A stretch of 33,217 bases of DNA, taken from positions 1 through 33,217 of the forward strand of contig CAMWYR010000024.1 in assembly GCA_947178505.1 (NCBI GenBank), in the 5' to 3' direction. Origin of the DNA: an uncultured Muribaculaceae bacterium (GTDB taxonomy: Bacteria > Bacteroidota > Bacteroidia > Bacteroidales > Muribaculaceae). A program made the translations under genes and the position numbers. A model generated the notes under the pieces. It was not told where the DNA came from. It saw only the letters and a program-made list of their open reading frames with translations, and searched no databases. This document shows, piece by piece, positions 14,843 to 23,865 of this stretch (positions within the stretch are counted from its first letter, which is position 1; every line of letters starts with the position of its first letter).

Positions 14843-16357
14843 ATGACAACTCATACTGATAATAATAAAAGAATAGCCAAGAATACGGCTTTCCTTTACA
14901 TTCGAAGTATTTTTATAATCTTAGTAGCATTATATACTACAAGAATTACACTCGAGGTACTGGGAGAAGTAAACTATGGTATTTATAATATTATAGGAGG
15001 TATGGTAGCTCTGTTTTCCATCTTAGGTTCTACGATGGTTACGGCTTCTCAAAGATTTATAACTTTCGCATTAGGGAAGAATAATCCGGAGGAAACAGAA
15101 AAAGTATTTAATTCATGTGTAACAATTCATGTAATTATTGCAGTTGTTCTTTTACCCATCCTTGAAATTTTAGGTTTATGGCTGCTTTATAATAAATTAT
15201 CTATTCCAATAGATCGATTATCGGCTGCCTTCTGGGTTTTACAATGTTCAATTTTAAATTTATTAGCCAATATTATATTAATTCCTTTCACGGCATTAAT
15301 AATAGCGTATGAGAGGATGTCGGCATATGCCTATATTAGTGTTATTGAGGTTTTGTTAAAGCTCGGTGGAGTATTGCTTTTGCAATTTGTGTTCCCCGAT
15401 AAATTAATTGCATATTCAGTTATATTAGTTGTAATTGCAATAAGTGTTCAAACAATATATTCTGTCTACTCCTATCGTCATTTTGAGGAAGCAAGAAAGA
15501 TTAAGTTAAAAGTTGAAAAGGGACTTTTTAAAGAGATTTTTTCATTCTCAGCGTGGAATTTATTGGGAACGGGTTCTGCTATGATGCGGAATCAAGCAAT
15601 AGATATCTTGTTAAATATATACTTTGGAGTTATTATCAATGCAGCTAAAGGAATATGTGCACAGGTGCAGAATGCGGTAACTCAATTTGTTACTAATTTT
15701 CAAACAGCGGTAAACCCTCAATTAACCAAATCAATAGCCACTCAAGATTATGAAAGGAATCATGTTTTAATCATTCAGGGAGGTAGGTTTTCTTTCTTCT
15801 TAATGAGTTTGTTTTCCGTGCCCCTGATTATGAGTTGTGGCGGAATACTTAAATTATGGCTCAAAGAAGTTCCGGCCTGGACTGAAGCTTTTATTCAATG
15901 GACCATGATTTTTTGTTTGTGGGACAGCCTATCTCGTTTTTTGATTAATACCATTCTTGCAACGGGAAAATTGCGTAATTACGAATTACTTGTGGGGGGA
16001 ACAAAACTTCTATGTTTTCCTTTGGCTTGGATATGGTTGGCTTTTGGGGGTTCTCCTTTAGTGGGAATTTGGGTGAATATTGTGATTGAGATTGTGTGTA
16101 TGGGAGAACGATTGTGGTTTAACAGAAAATATACCGGTTTTTCTCCTAAAATCTATTTAAGCCGGGTGATTTTTCCTTGTTGGCTTTGTTTTTTAATTGT
16201 AATAGGAGGGGTTTGGCTATTTAAAAATTATTTGAATGATAATATTTTTGTTGTCATACCAATCTCAATATTTTTTACCATTATGGTGATTTCCTTACTT
16301 GGATTGAATTCAACTGAAAGGAAAATGGCTATCGATCTAATTAAAAAGAAATTGTAA
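14843..16357 (+). CDS. wzx: Wzx-type polysaccharide repeat-unit flippase
   Basis: This 504-aa integral membrane protein has 12 to 14 predicted helices and the oligosaccharide flippase/MATE-like N-terminus (ITLEVLGEVNYGIYNIIGGM). It moves undecaprenyl-linked repeat units across the inner membrane. It is the first gene of the AT-rich cassette, with codon use clearly unlike the genes before 14671. No good promoter was found in the 171-bp gap upstream, which holds only a short palindrome near 14683-14697. The next gene follows after 11 bp. Confidence 0.9.
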   Translation: MTTHTDNNKRIAKNTAFLYIRSIFIILVALYTTRITLEVLGEVNYGIYNIIGGMVALFSILGSTMVTASQRFITFALGKNNPEETEKVFNSCVTIHVIIAVVLLPILEILGLWLLYNKLSIPIDRLSAAFWVLQCSILNLLANIILIPFTALIIAYERMSAYAYISVIEVLLKLGGVLLLQFVFPDKLIAYSVILVVIAISVQTIYSVYSYRHFEEARKIKLKVEKGLFKEIFSFSAWNLLGTGSAMMRNQAIDILLNIYFGVIINAAKGICAQVQNAVTQFVTNFQTAVNPQLTKSIATQDYERNHVLIIQGGRFSFFLMSLFSVPLIMSCGGILKLWLKEVPAWTEAFIQWTMIFCLWDSLSRFLINTILATGKLRNYELLVGGTKLLCFPLAWIWLAFGGSPLVGIWVNIVIEIVCMGERLWFNRKYTGFSPKIYLSRVIFPCWLCFLIVIGGVWLFKNYLNDNIFVVIPISIFFTIMVISLLGLNSTERKMAIDLIKKKL

Positions 16358-16368
16358 AATTTAGGGAA

Positions 16369-17703
16369 ATGGATAATCTGCAATATGATAAGAGTATAAA
16401 AAGAGTATCAGACTCTTACTTGTGTACCAATTGTGGTGCTTGTCAAGTTATATGTCCGAAAGATGCGATTGATTTCGTTTCTACTTCGATAGGGCGTATT
16501 TATGCTGATGTATCCAATAAATGCATAAATTGTGGACTGTGTCAGAAAGTTTGTCCGAGCTTAAATGATACACTCACCGCTAAAGATGCTGATAATGAAC
16601 TTTTGGGTCATATATCATCGTTAAGAGTAGGCAAAGCTCTGGATAAGGAAATTTTTTACAATTCTCAAAGTGGAGGAGCTTGTACGGCTCTGTTGAAGTT
16701 TTTATTTGATACGAAAAAAATTGATGGAGCCTTAGTATGCCGCATGGATTATGGTAAAGACGTTCCGGAGGTAAAGCCAATTTTAATCGAAAGTGCGGAT
16801 GAGTTGTTTCAGAGCCAAAAGTCTAAATATGCGCCAGTCCCGACTTTAGGAGTTCTTAAGAATAAAATTAAAGAATTTTCATCCTTGGCCATAGTAGGAA
16901 TCGGGTGTCAGATTGAAGGACTTGTTGGTCTCGAAGAATTTGCAAAAGATTTTAAGGGTAAGATTCTGTGTAGATTAGGCTTGATATGTGAAAAAACCTT
17001 GTGTTCGACAATTCAGGATGTTTATGTATCCTTCTTGCCAAGTCCGAGTCCTAAGAAAATTATATGGAAGTGTAAATATGCTACGTTCCTAAATCCTCAA
17101 CATCAATATCAGTCTGCCCCGTTAGTAGTGGAAGATGAGCAAGGTTATCATATAACCATGCCCAATTCCGTAAGGTTTATACTAAAGGATATGTTTACAG
17201 CTCCTCGTTGTCGTATTTGTAGAGATAAATTAAATCTCAATGCAGATATTGTCTTGGGAGATCCCTGGCAGATGTCAAATATTGATTGGGTTAATGGAGA
17301 ATCTTTAGTAATAGGGCGCACCGAACGAGGCGAATCAATTATTGAAGAAGCTATATCTGCAAAATATATCCAATTGTCACCCCGCCCGATCGAAGAATTA
17401 GTTAAAGGGCAAACAATCTTACAAAGAAGGAAACAAGTGCAGAAATATTCTGCGGCTTATGGTTGTCTGAAACCAACTATTGACTCCTTTTTATTGAAGC
17501 CGGAGTTAGTTGAGAATGATAACCCGACCGAAAAGGAAGTGCAATCTGCAAAGAAAGATCTTTTGGATTTCCAAGTAAGCGAAAGGTTGTCAAAAGAAGA
17601 AATAATTAAGAATGCTCTGAAAAAAATTAAATCAGATAAATTAAAGCGTACTTTAATTTATAGAGCCATTCGCAAAATTGTACGTATAATTTTAAGAAAA
17701 TGA
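16369..17703 (+). CDS. FrhB-like protein with two 4Fe-4S clusters
   Basis: This 444-aa protein has two N-terminal ferredoxin motifs: C19-xx-C22-xx-C25-xxx-C29P, and C52-xx-C55-xx-C58-xxx-C62P. The F420 hydrogenase/dehydrogenase beta-subunit N- and C-terminal domains follow, with QSGGACTALLKFL, VGIGCQIEGL and the ADIVLGDPW segment. Genes of this type recur next to polysaccharide pyruvyl transferases in capsule and exopolysaccharide loci, and here the two overlap by 4 bp (ATGA). The family is iron-sulphur and flavin dependent and suggests a redox step on a sugar or lipid carrier. The substrate is not known. F420 itself is not expected in this lineage. Confidence 0.87.
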   Translation: MDNLQYDKSIKRVSDSYLCTNCGACQVICPKDAIDFVSTSIGRIYADVSNKCINCGLCQKVCPSLNDTLTAKDADNELLGHISSLRVGKALDKEIFYNSQSGGACTALLKFLFDTKKIDGALVCRMDYGKDVPEVKPILIESADELFQSQKSKYAPVPTLGVLKNKIKEFSSLAIVGIGCQIEGLVGLEEFAKDFKGKILCRLGLICEKTLCSTIQDVYVSFLPSPSPKKIIWKCKYATFLNPQHQYQSAPLVVEDEQGYHITMPNSVRFILKDMFTAPRCRICRDKLNLNADIVLGDPWQMSNIDWVNGESLVIGRTERGESIIEEAISAKYIQLSPRPIEELVKGQTILQRRKQVQKYSAAYGCLKPTIDSFLLKPELVENDNPTEKEVQSAKKDLLDFQVSERLSKEEIIKNALKKIKSDKLKRTLIYRAIRKIVRIILRK

Positions 17704-18845
17704 GAATAGTACTAAACGGAGTTGAAACAAATAACAAGGGTGCGGAGTTAATGCTCTATGCCATCATGCAGGAAATAGAACGGAGATTTCCTGACGCAAC
17801 GGTTATATTGCCATCTTTTAATATTCAGCATGGATATTCATATATCGAAACTAAGCTAAATTTTAGAGACCTTCCGGGGGCATTTCTTTATAATCCATTA
17901 GGTAAACTTCATGTTCCGGGCATTCTAAGACGACTCGGTTTACCCTATGAAGGATTTACAGATTTTAGAAAAATCAAAAATGTTGACTATTTCATCGATG
18001 GAAGTGGATTTGCATTTTCTGATAAGTGGAATCCCGGAAAATTAACTTATGATCTTTGGAAACATAGATTAGAAAATTATAAGAAACAAGGCACAAAAAT
18101 TATATTTCTTCCTCAGGCGTTTGGTCCGATAGAAAAGCCTTGGACTAAACAGCTAATCGGTCTGTTATCTGACAAGGCCACTGTTTTAATGCCGCGTGAG
18201 GAAATTTCTGAGAAATATCTTTTAAATGCCGGAGTAGATAAAAATAAAGTTAAACGATATACAGACTTTACATCTTTAGTTGAAGGTGAGATTTCGGAAA
18301 GATTAAGGTATTTAAAGGATAAAGTTTGTATCATTCCTAATTTGAGGATGGTCGATAAGGGCACCATTTCTATGGATAAATATCTTGACTTGATTCAAAA
18401 GATGATAGATAATATCCATGAGGAAGGATATGGTGTTTTCCTTTTAAATCACGAAGGACAAGGAGACGAAGATTTGTGTTACAAGATTCAGCAAAAGGTT
18501 GGAAATGTTGAAGTTGTAACAGGTCTAAACGCTTTGGAAGTTAAAGGTGTAATTTCCTTATCGTACTTATGCATAACTTCTCGTTTTCATGGCTTAGCCT
18601 CGGCATTAAATAGTGGCGTGCCGTGCCTTGCAACAAGTTGGAGTCATAAATATGAGGAACTTTATAAGGATTATAAAGTGAGTGATTGTATAATTAATCT
18701 TTTAGATCCCACGGATGCTGAGAAAAAGATTAAATGGTTATTAAATCCGGAAGTTAATGCAGAGATGCGAAAAAAACTAAAGGAAATGAAGCCCAAAATT
18801 CAACAGCAGACAAGAGAAATGTGGGAAGAAATTTGGAAGCTTTAA
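17700..18845 (+). CDS. Polysaccharide pyruvyl transferase family protein
   Basis: This 381-aa protein belongs to the CsaB/WcaK-like family. The N-terminal ETNNKGAELMLYAIM gives the Gly-rich first turn. SRFHGLASALNSGVPCLATS in the C-terminal half carries the conserved Arg-Phe-His-Gly and the loop for phosphoenolpyruvate. It would add a pyruvate ketal to a sugar of the repeat unit and add negative charge. Its start overlaps the stop of the FrhB-like gene. After it the cassette is interrupted by the ATPase/TOPRIM pair, which begins 51 bp downstream. Some members of the family do other transfers, so the exact reaction is open. Confidence 0.87.
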   Translation: MRIVLNGVETNNKGAELMLYAIMQEIERRFPDATVILPSFNIQHGYSYIETKLNFRDLPGAFLYNPLGKLHVPGILRRLGLPYEGFTDFRKIKNVDYFIDGSGFAFSDKWNPGKLTYDLWKHRLENYKKQGTKIIFLPQAFGPIEKPWTKQLIGLLSDKATVLMPREEISEKYLLNAGVDKNKVKRYTDFTSLVEGEISERLRYLKDKVCIIPNLRMVDKGTISMDKYLDLIQKMIDNIHEEGYGVFLLNHEGQGDEDLCYKIQQKVGNVEVVTGLNALEVKGVISLSYLCITSRFHGLASALNSGVPCLATSWSHKYEELYKDYKVSDCIINLLDPTDAEKKIKWLLNPEVNAEMRKKLKEMKPKIQQQTREMWEEIWKL

Positions 18846-18896
18846 TAAGACTAAGCAGGAATTTCAGCAGCACTGAACAACTGAAAAGAAATAATA

Positions 18897-20486
18897 ATGG
18901 AAAATTTCAGACTTGAAAATTACCGTTGCTTCTCCGACACGGGAACTTTAGATATAAAACCGATCAATTTGCTGATTGGTAGAAACAGTTCGGGCAAAAG
19001 TTCTCTTCTGAAATTTTTCCCTTTGCTGAAGCAAAGTATGCGGCGTCATATCAATGGCGTATTCTTATGGTATGATGAATCATTAGTAGATTTCAAGGAT
19101 TTCAATAATGCTTTGAAACGTGGCGCACATGAAATGGTCATAACTCTGACCAATGATGTGTATTCTCAAGGTCAGGTCTTTAAGCATAATTCATCACTCC
19201 CTGTAAGGGTTACTACTAAACTAACACTCGCTCCTCTCTATTCATTAGAAGCAGTTCATGCTGACTCGATTGTTCCTGACTATCTTAAGAAAATATCAAT
19301 AGAATTTCTTGGGAATAATATCGAACTGGCTTTAAGCAATGACGCAATCCCTTCCACAAAGATAATAGATCTTACAATTAATGGAGAACGCATTAATTTA
19401 GATGAAAAGGAATACATTGTAGCGCAAGATATTTATCTTCCGAATATAATTTTTCTTGACGATATAAACGAGGAACTGGGGAAAGACGAACAAAAGGACT
19501 TTCAGCCAAAAAGCACATTAGGGAAATTACGTCAATTATTGATTGAACTGAATCCATCAGAAGTTAAACTTTCCACTCATTTATTGATATATTCATTTTC
19601 CTTATATTCTCTTGATCAGTTCCGCGACATATTAGGGGTTAGATCAGAGTCACCAAAAATAGAATTAGTCAAGAAGGCTCATACCCTTTACTTACTGCAT
19701 CATTTGGATCATCTATTCGGGCGTGTGCGTCAGCAATTAGCAGAACAATCGCAGTATATTTATTATATAGAGCCTTTGCGTTCTGTGGCCCAACGCTTCT
19801 ATCGATATCAGAATCTTACAGTCGAACAGCTTAACCCTGATGGCTCCAACCTTCCGATGTATCTCTTCAATCTTAATCTGTATGAGAGAGATAGACTGAA
19901 TAAGTGGCTTAGTGAGCATTTCAACTTTGAATTCGAAGTCGTATCTTCGGGTGGGCATTTTGAAATTCTGATAAAAGAATCTGGTAAGAAAAAAGCTAAC
20001 TTGGTTGATGTCGGATTCGGATACAGCCAATTGCTACCTATTATAGTACAGATCTGGGGTGCCATCCACAGACGCTCGACAAGTTATATGGATCCTTCTT
20101 TTAAGGAGTCATTGAAATTCCCGCGGATAATTGCAATCGAGCAACCTGAACTCCATCTTCATCCTCGGATGATAGGCAAATTCGCGCGAATGTTGGGAAC
20201 AATAATTGGTTTTTGCAAGACACATGGCTTGGACGTCCGATTTATAATCGAGACCCATAGCAAGACTTTACTGGAGCGTCTCGGAACTATGATAGCAGAT
20301 TCCTCATATACGGAGGGCAAGGAGGATACTCAGATCGCCGAACTTACCAAAGATGACGCTCAAGTATTGCTCTTCAATAACGGTGCAAATGAAGAAGAGA
20401 ACTATATAGTTAAGTCAGCCTTTGATGACGACGGCTTCCTGACTGAATGGCCGGTAGGGTTCCTTGATGAGGATATGGATGAATGA
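18897..20486 (+). CDS. OLD-type ATPase with DUF3696 C-terminus
   Basis: This 529-aa P-loop ATPase opens with FRLENYRCFSDTGTLDIKPI. Walker A is GRNSSGKSS (28-36), the signature is VGFGYSQLLPI, Walker B is IIAIEQPELHLHP (411-423) and the switch His is H454 in IETHSKTLLERL. The C-terminal EWPVGFLDED is the DUF3696 hallmark. The insert between Walker A and signature is long (about 350 residues) and is the likely partner-binding or sensing arm. It sits in the middle of glycosyltransferase-type genes, codirectional with them. Its 53-bp downstream neighbour has TOPRIM-like residues, so the two together look like a split OLD-type nuclease complex. No such ATPase is needed for polysaccharide synthesis; a defence role is inferred. 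Confidence 0.85.
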   Translation: MENFRLENYRCFSDTGTLDIKPINLLIGRNSSGKSSLLKFFPLLKQSMRRHINGVFLWYDESLVDFKDFNNALKRGAHEMVITLTNDVYSQGQVFKHNSSLPVRVTTKLTLAPLYSLEAVHADSIVPDYLKKISIEFLGNNIELALSNDAIPSTKIIDLTINGERINLDEKEYIVAQDIYLPNIIFLDDINEELGKDEQKDFQPKSTLGKLRQLLIELNPSEVKLSTHLLIYSFSLYSLDQFRDILGVRSESPKIELVKKAHTLYLLHHLDHLFGRVRQQLAEQSQYIYYIEPLRSVAQRFYRYQNLTVEQLNPDGSNLPMYLFNLNLYERDRLNKWLSEHFNFEFEVVSSGGHFEILIKESGKKKANLVDVGFGYSQLLPIIVQIWGAIHRRSTSYMDPSFKESLKFPRIIAIEQPELHLHPRMIGKFARMLGTIIGFCKTHGLDVRFIIETHSKTLLERLGTMIADSSYTEGKEDTQIAELTKDDAQVLLFNNGANEEENYIVKSAFDDDGFLTEWPVGFLDEDMDE

Positions 20487-20539
20487 TACGGCTGAGAGTG
20501 GCTCGCAGGGTAAAATAGGAAACTAAAACAATAATTTAG

Positions 20540-21682
20540 ATGTTTGTCCGAGTAGCACAGGATGTGATTGATGAAGCACTTAAGGGCACAGAAATTGCCA
20601 TTGAGACGTTGCATCTGATTGCTACCGGTATTCAGCGGAACAAACATTGGTATTCTCTTCCTCGACAAACCGCCAAAAAACTCTCAGGTATTTTATCGGA
20701 TTATGAGAAGCGTCTATTCGTCTCGGTGGATAACAACGATACAAATTCAATGTCTAAGTGTATAGGAGTGGAACTTGTAGTGAGTTTCCAGAAGCCGGAT
20801 GCACAAGAGGGAAAGACAATTTTATGGTATAATCCGAAAATAATCGTGACTTTTGAGATTTTTGAGGAGACCCATGTACTCTGCGAGAATCTCTATGACA
20901 TTGAATTTTACAAAAACTGTTTAGACTTTTACAGATATAACAGTGGTAAGGATGCTCATAAAAAAGGAGACAGTAAATTTTTAGCCCGTAACGGTGGAGG
21001 TGTCACAACGGCAGCCGTACTGAAAAATGAAATATTAAGAGGTGAACATCTCGTTTTGGTAATTTCCGATAGTGATTACAGATTCTTTGATACGGAAGAT
21101 AAACCTGGGCCGCTTGGAGATACGGCAACGGCAATAAATGCCGTTGTAAACGACCATCCGAAGGGATTTCATCATCACTATACTCTAAAATATCATCGCG
21201 AGGCTGAAAACCTTATTCCTTTCAGAATTTTGGATGAGATTTCCGGTCCTTCCAGAAAACAGAAGGATTTGTTGCGCGGAATGGGGAAAGATCTGCGTGT
21301 TTTTGATTTCAAAGAGGGTCTTACATATCAGGACTTATACGGGCCAAAGATTTATGATTACTGGAAGCGCGTTCTCAACGGAAAAAAAGATATAAGTTTT
21401 CGGGAAACGATCCGTCCGCTTGGGAGCACTCAAACCGTAGAAGAATATAAAAAGCGACTCTTGGAGAATAAAAAACAATCCGGGGAAGCCTCAAAACCAA
21501 TTTTCGTGGGATGGGGGAGTTCCATATTGGATACTGCTACCACTAAACTGAAACGACTTAAAGGAAAAGATAGAATCAAGCCTAATGATTTAACTCCTCT
21601 CCAGTACGAGGAATGGATGGAAATAGGAAAACTCCTTTTCAATTGGACCTTAGTACCAGAGAATAAAAAACGCTACCTCTGA
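20540..21682 (+). CDS. TOPRIM-like protein, presumed nuclease partner of the DUF3696 ATPase
   Basis: This is a 380-aa product. A helical N-terminal half (1-105) leads to a region with the TOPRIM order of residues: E116 in VLCENLYDIEF, a Gly cluster at 152-154 (RNGGGVTT), and D177/D179 in VISDSDYRFF. HREAENLIPF follows, as in the TOPRIM proteins of OLD and DUF4435 type. The metal-binding Glu and DxD are intact, so a metal-dependent nuclease is plausible. Two-gene ATPase/TOPRIM systems such as PARIS (AriA/AriB) have this split, but DUF3696 is not part of PARIS as I know it. The assignment is by motif only. The last 110 residues are unassigned. Confidence 0.65.
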   Translation: MFVRVAQDVIDEALKGTEIAIETLHLIATGIQRNKHWYSLPRQTAKKLSGILSDYEKRLFVSVDNNDTNSMSKCIGVELVVSFQKPDAQEGKTILWYNPKIIVTFEIFEETHVLCENLYDIEFYKNCLDFYRYNSGKDAHKKGDSKFLARNGGGVTTAAVLKNEILRGEHLVLVISDSDYRFFDTEDKPGPLGDTATAINAVVNDHPKGFHHHYTLKYHREAENLIPFRILDEISGPSRKQKDLLRGMGKDLRVFDFKEGLTYQDLYGPKIYDYWKRVLNGKKDISFRETIRPLGSTQTVEEYKKRLLENKKQSGEASKPIFVGWGSSILDTATTKLKRLKGKDRIKPNDLTPLQYEEWMEIGKLLFNWTLVPENKKRYL

Positions 21683-21708
21683 TCCGAATAGGTCTATAAC
21701 CCCCGTGA

Positions 21709-22187
21709 CTTATACGCCATCCTTCAAAAAATATTAATGCCAGCGCGGCATTTTTTGTGGGATGGGGTCTTAATCTCGATGTTGCCGTTTGGATAGTAAA
21801 ACTTGAGTGGGTAGAGAAAATTGCGCCACTCGAACGATGGTATCCGCTGGAAGACGCAATCTTCAATCATCAGGAATCACCCGAACAGCGATATCCTTTA
21901 AGTTTTTCACTTGCGGGATGTCGCACATTCACATGGGCAAGCTAGCAAGAAAGGATGATAAATTTAACGTCCTCGTAGAGTTTCATAAAAAGAAAACTGC
22001 CGATTTCCGCAGGGGACACCGCGAGCAGGCTCCGGATCCTTTTGGCATCAGCGGATGTGGCTTATGGTATAACGACAACAGTCGCCTTCGCCTTGTCGGG
22101 ATCATGACCGCGTGGAAGTATCCGAAAGAACATCTCCCCCTTATGATGGGAACCCGTATAGACCTCGTCCGCGCAGCCATTGAATAA
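21709..22187 (+). pseudogene. Broken trypsin-like serine protease gene
   Basis: Two frames together resemble the C-terminal half of an S1-type protease. Frame one (21709-21945) gives FFVGWGLNLDVAVWIVKLEW, where LDVAV fits the catalytic-Asp strand. A second frame (from about 21915 to the TAA at 22187) gives DPFGISGCGLWYND and LRLVGIMTAW, where GxSG fits the catalytic Ser and its following strands. A frameshift near 21915-21945 separates them, and no His-containing N-terminal half is present, so the gene is dead. It lies between the TOPRIM-like gene and an acetyltransferase and may be a lost third component of that system or an unrelated relic. Confidence 0.5.
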
Positions 22188-22230
22188 TTTTAATAATAAT
22201 TTAGTGCGTTCAATATTAGCAAACTCGAAT

Positions 22231-22896
22231 ATGGCAGTGAAGACCGTTTTGAAAAGAATTATAAAACACCTCCCAATTGTTAAAAATGTGGTGGTCGATA
22301 TGAAGCGTTGGAGACATCGAAATGATGCTCAAGTAGAAAACAACTCTCCTAATTTGTTGATTATTAAAGATTTTATTGGGGAGGGCAATGTTGTGAATAT
22401 AGGAAAAGAAAATATTGGTACATTAAGGATTCGAATTAGAGGAAACAATAATAAAATAGAAATCGGATCGAATTGTTCATTTGGACCCGATTGCAGTTTA
22501 TGGATCGAGGGTTCTCACTCCTTAATTACAATTGGAAGTAATACCACTATGACTCGCCGAGTTCAGATCAACTGTCAGGAAGACAACAGAAAGATTGTGT
22601 TAGGCGAAGATTGTATGCTTGCCAATACAATTGTAATCCGTACGAGTGACTCTCATCCTATCTATGATAAGGAAACAGGGGAAAGGATCAATCCGGCTAA
22701 AGATGTTGAAATTGGTAATCATGTTTGGATAGCGCCAAACTCGAAAGTCATGAAAGGAGCGAAAATTGGAGATGGTGCAATCGTTGGAAGCGATACTACT
22801 GTTTCTAAACCGGTGGAGCCAAATACAATGGTCGTCGGACGCCCACAAAAAGTTGTTAAGACGGGGATTGAGTGGTCAAGAGAGAAGTTATTCTAG
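22231..22896 (+). CDS. Hexapeptide-repeat (LbetaH) O-acetyltransferase
   Basis: I use ATG 22231 (MAVKTVLKRIIKHLP), giving 221 aa. The open frame extends back to a TTG at 22180 that overlaps the end of the protease relic. Residues from about 60 carry the imperfect hexapeptide repeats of the left-handed beta helix ([LIV]-G-xx-xx). The catalytic His is H142 in SDSHPIYD, and the C-terminal coils include IGNHVWIAPNSKVMKGAKIG and IVGSDTTV. It transfers an acetyl group from acetyl-CoA to a sugar hydroxyl, probably in the repeat unit. It restarts the polysaccharide cassette after the ATPase/TOPRIM interruption. Confidence 0.87.
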   Translation: MAVKTVLKRIIKHLPIVKNVVVDMKRWRHRNDAQVENNSPNLLIIKDFIGEGNVVNIGKENIGTLRIRIRGNNNKIEIGSNCSFGPDCSLWIEGSHSLITIGSNTTMTRRVQINCQEDNRKIVLGEDCMLANTIVIRTSDSHPIYDKETGERINPAKDVEIGNHVWIAPNSKVMKGAKIGDGAIVGSDTTVSKPVEPNTMVVGRPQKVVKTGIEWSREKLF

Positions 22897-22960
22897 TTTC
22901 ATTTTATTGAATAAATAAGATTGTTAATTTCTTTTAGTGAAGAAATATTCAAAAAGCAAT

Positions 22961-23860
22961 ATGAATTATAAATACTCATTAATCATACCTCACAAGAATG
23001 CTCCCGACTTATTGGAGAAGGCATTAGAGACTGTCCCGTTTTGTCAGGATCTTCAGGTAATTGTTGTGGATGACAATAGTAATCAGGTATATCAGGAGCA
23101 GTTAAATAAACTAAAAGAAAAATATCCCGATATTATTTGGATTTTTGACTCCTCTGCATTGGGCGCGGGTCATGCGCGGAATATTGGCTTGGAACATGCC
23201 AACGGTAGCTGGATAATATTTATGGATGCAGATGATGAATTACTGGAAAATTCACTGGGAATCTGGGATGAGGCTACGAGATCAAACGAGGATAGCGATA
23301 TCATCTATTTCAATACGGAGACGAACTCCACAGATGAAGGCGATAGGGTGATTAAAAAGAAAAGAATAATCAGTGCATTGCAGTGCTCTAAAGATAAATT
23401 AAATGATTATCTTAAGTTCGAATTTACTGAACCCTGGGGAAAGGTCATCCGACATAAATTCTTGAGGGATAATGACATTAGATTTCAAGAATCATTAGTC
23501 GCTAATGATTATATGTTTTCCATCAGCAGTGGCTATTATGCTAAAAATATAGCCTATTGGCCGATTAGCTTCTATAAGGCAATTTCGAGACCTTCATCCC
23601 TTTCAAACTCTGCCTTGGAAGATAAAAAACTGAAAGCACGACTCAATGTTTTCTTAACAGGAGAGAGATTTCTAAATTCTCATAATGTTAACCGATCTCC
23701 TTTTTCAGATTTAGTCTCCTATATCTTCATAAAACATAGAAATAAAGTAGACGCCGTCAAATCAATATGCGAAGAAAACGACTTATCATATAAAAAAGTG
23801 ATATTTAACTCGTTGTTAACTCGTATTTTAAGATTCAGAAATAAAGCTATATCAAAATAA
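22961..23860 (+). CDS. Family 2 glycosyltransferase
   Basis: I start at ATG 22961 (MNYKYSLIIPHKNAPDLLEK), since the longer frame begins at a GTG eight codons upstream; the protein is 299 aa. The GT-A fold shows VIVVDDNSNQ for nucleotide binding, GHARNIGLEHANGSWIIF, then the metal-binding IFMDADDE (DxD). A WGKVIRHKFL segment and a C-terminal helical region follow. It is an inverting sugar transferase acting on the lipid-linked repeat unit at the cytoplasmic face of the membrane. Donor and acceptor cannot be told. The wzy gene follows after 5 bp. Confidence 0.88.
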   Translation: MNYKYSLIIPHKNAPDLLEKALETVPFCQDLQVIVVDDNSNQVYQEQLNKLKEKYPDIIWIFDSSALGAGHARNIGLEHANGSWIIFMDADDELLENSLGIWDEATRSNEDSDIIYFNTETNSTDEGDRVIKKKRIISALQCSKDKLNDYLKFEFTEPWGKVIRHKFLRDNDIRFQESLVANDYMFSISSGYYAKNIAYWPISFYKAISRPSSLSNSALEDKKLKARLNVFLTGERFLNSHNVNRSPFSDLVSYIFIKHRNKVDAVKSICEENDLSYKKVIFNSLLTRILRFRNKAISK

Positions 23861-23865
23861 TTGAA

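Noticed and set aside
18897..21682. Firm assignment of the second pair to PARIS
   Set aside because: The ATPase/TOPRIM split fits, but the DUF3696-type C-terminus is not a PARIS feature that I know. Kept as an analogy only.
21480..21770. Possible duplication, because FVGWG occurs both in the TOPRIM-like protein and in the protease relic
   Set aside because: The similarity is limited to about five residues and does not extend on either side.
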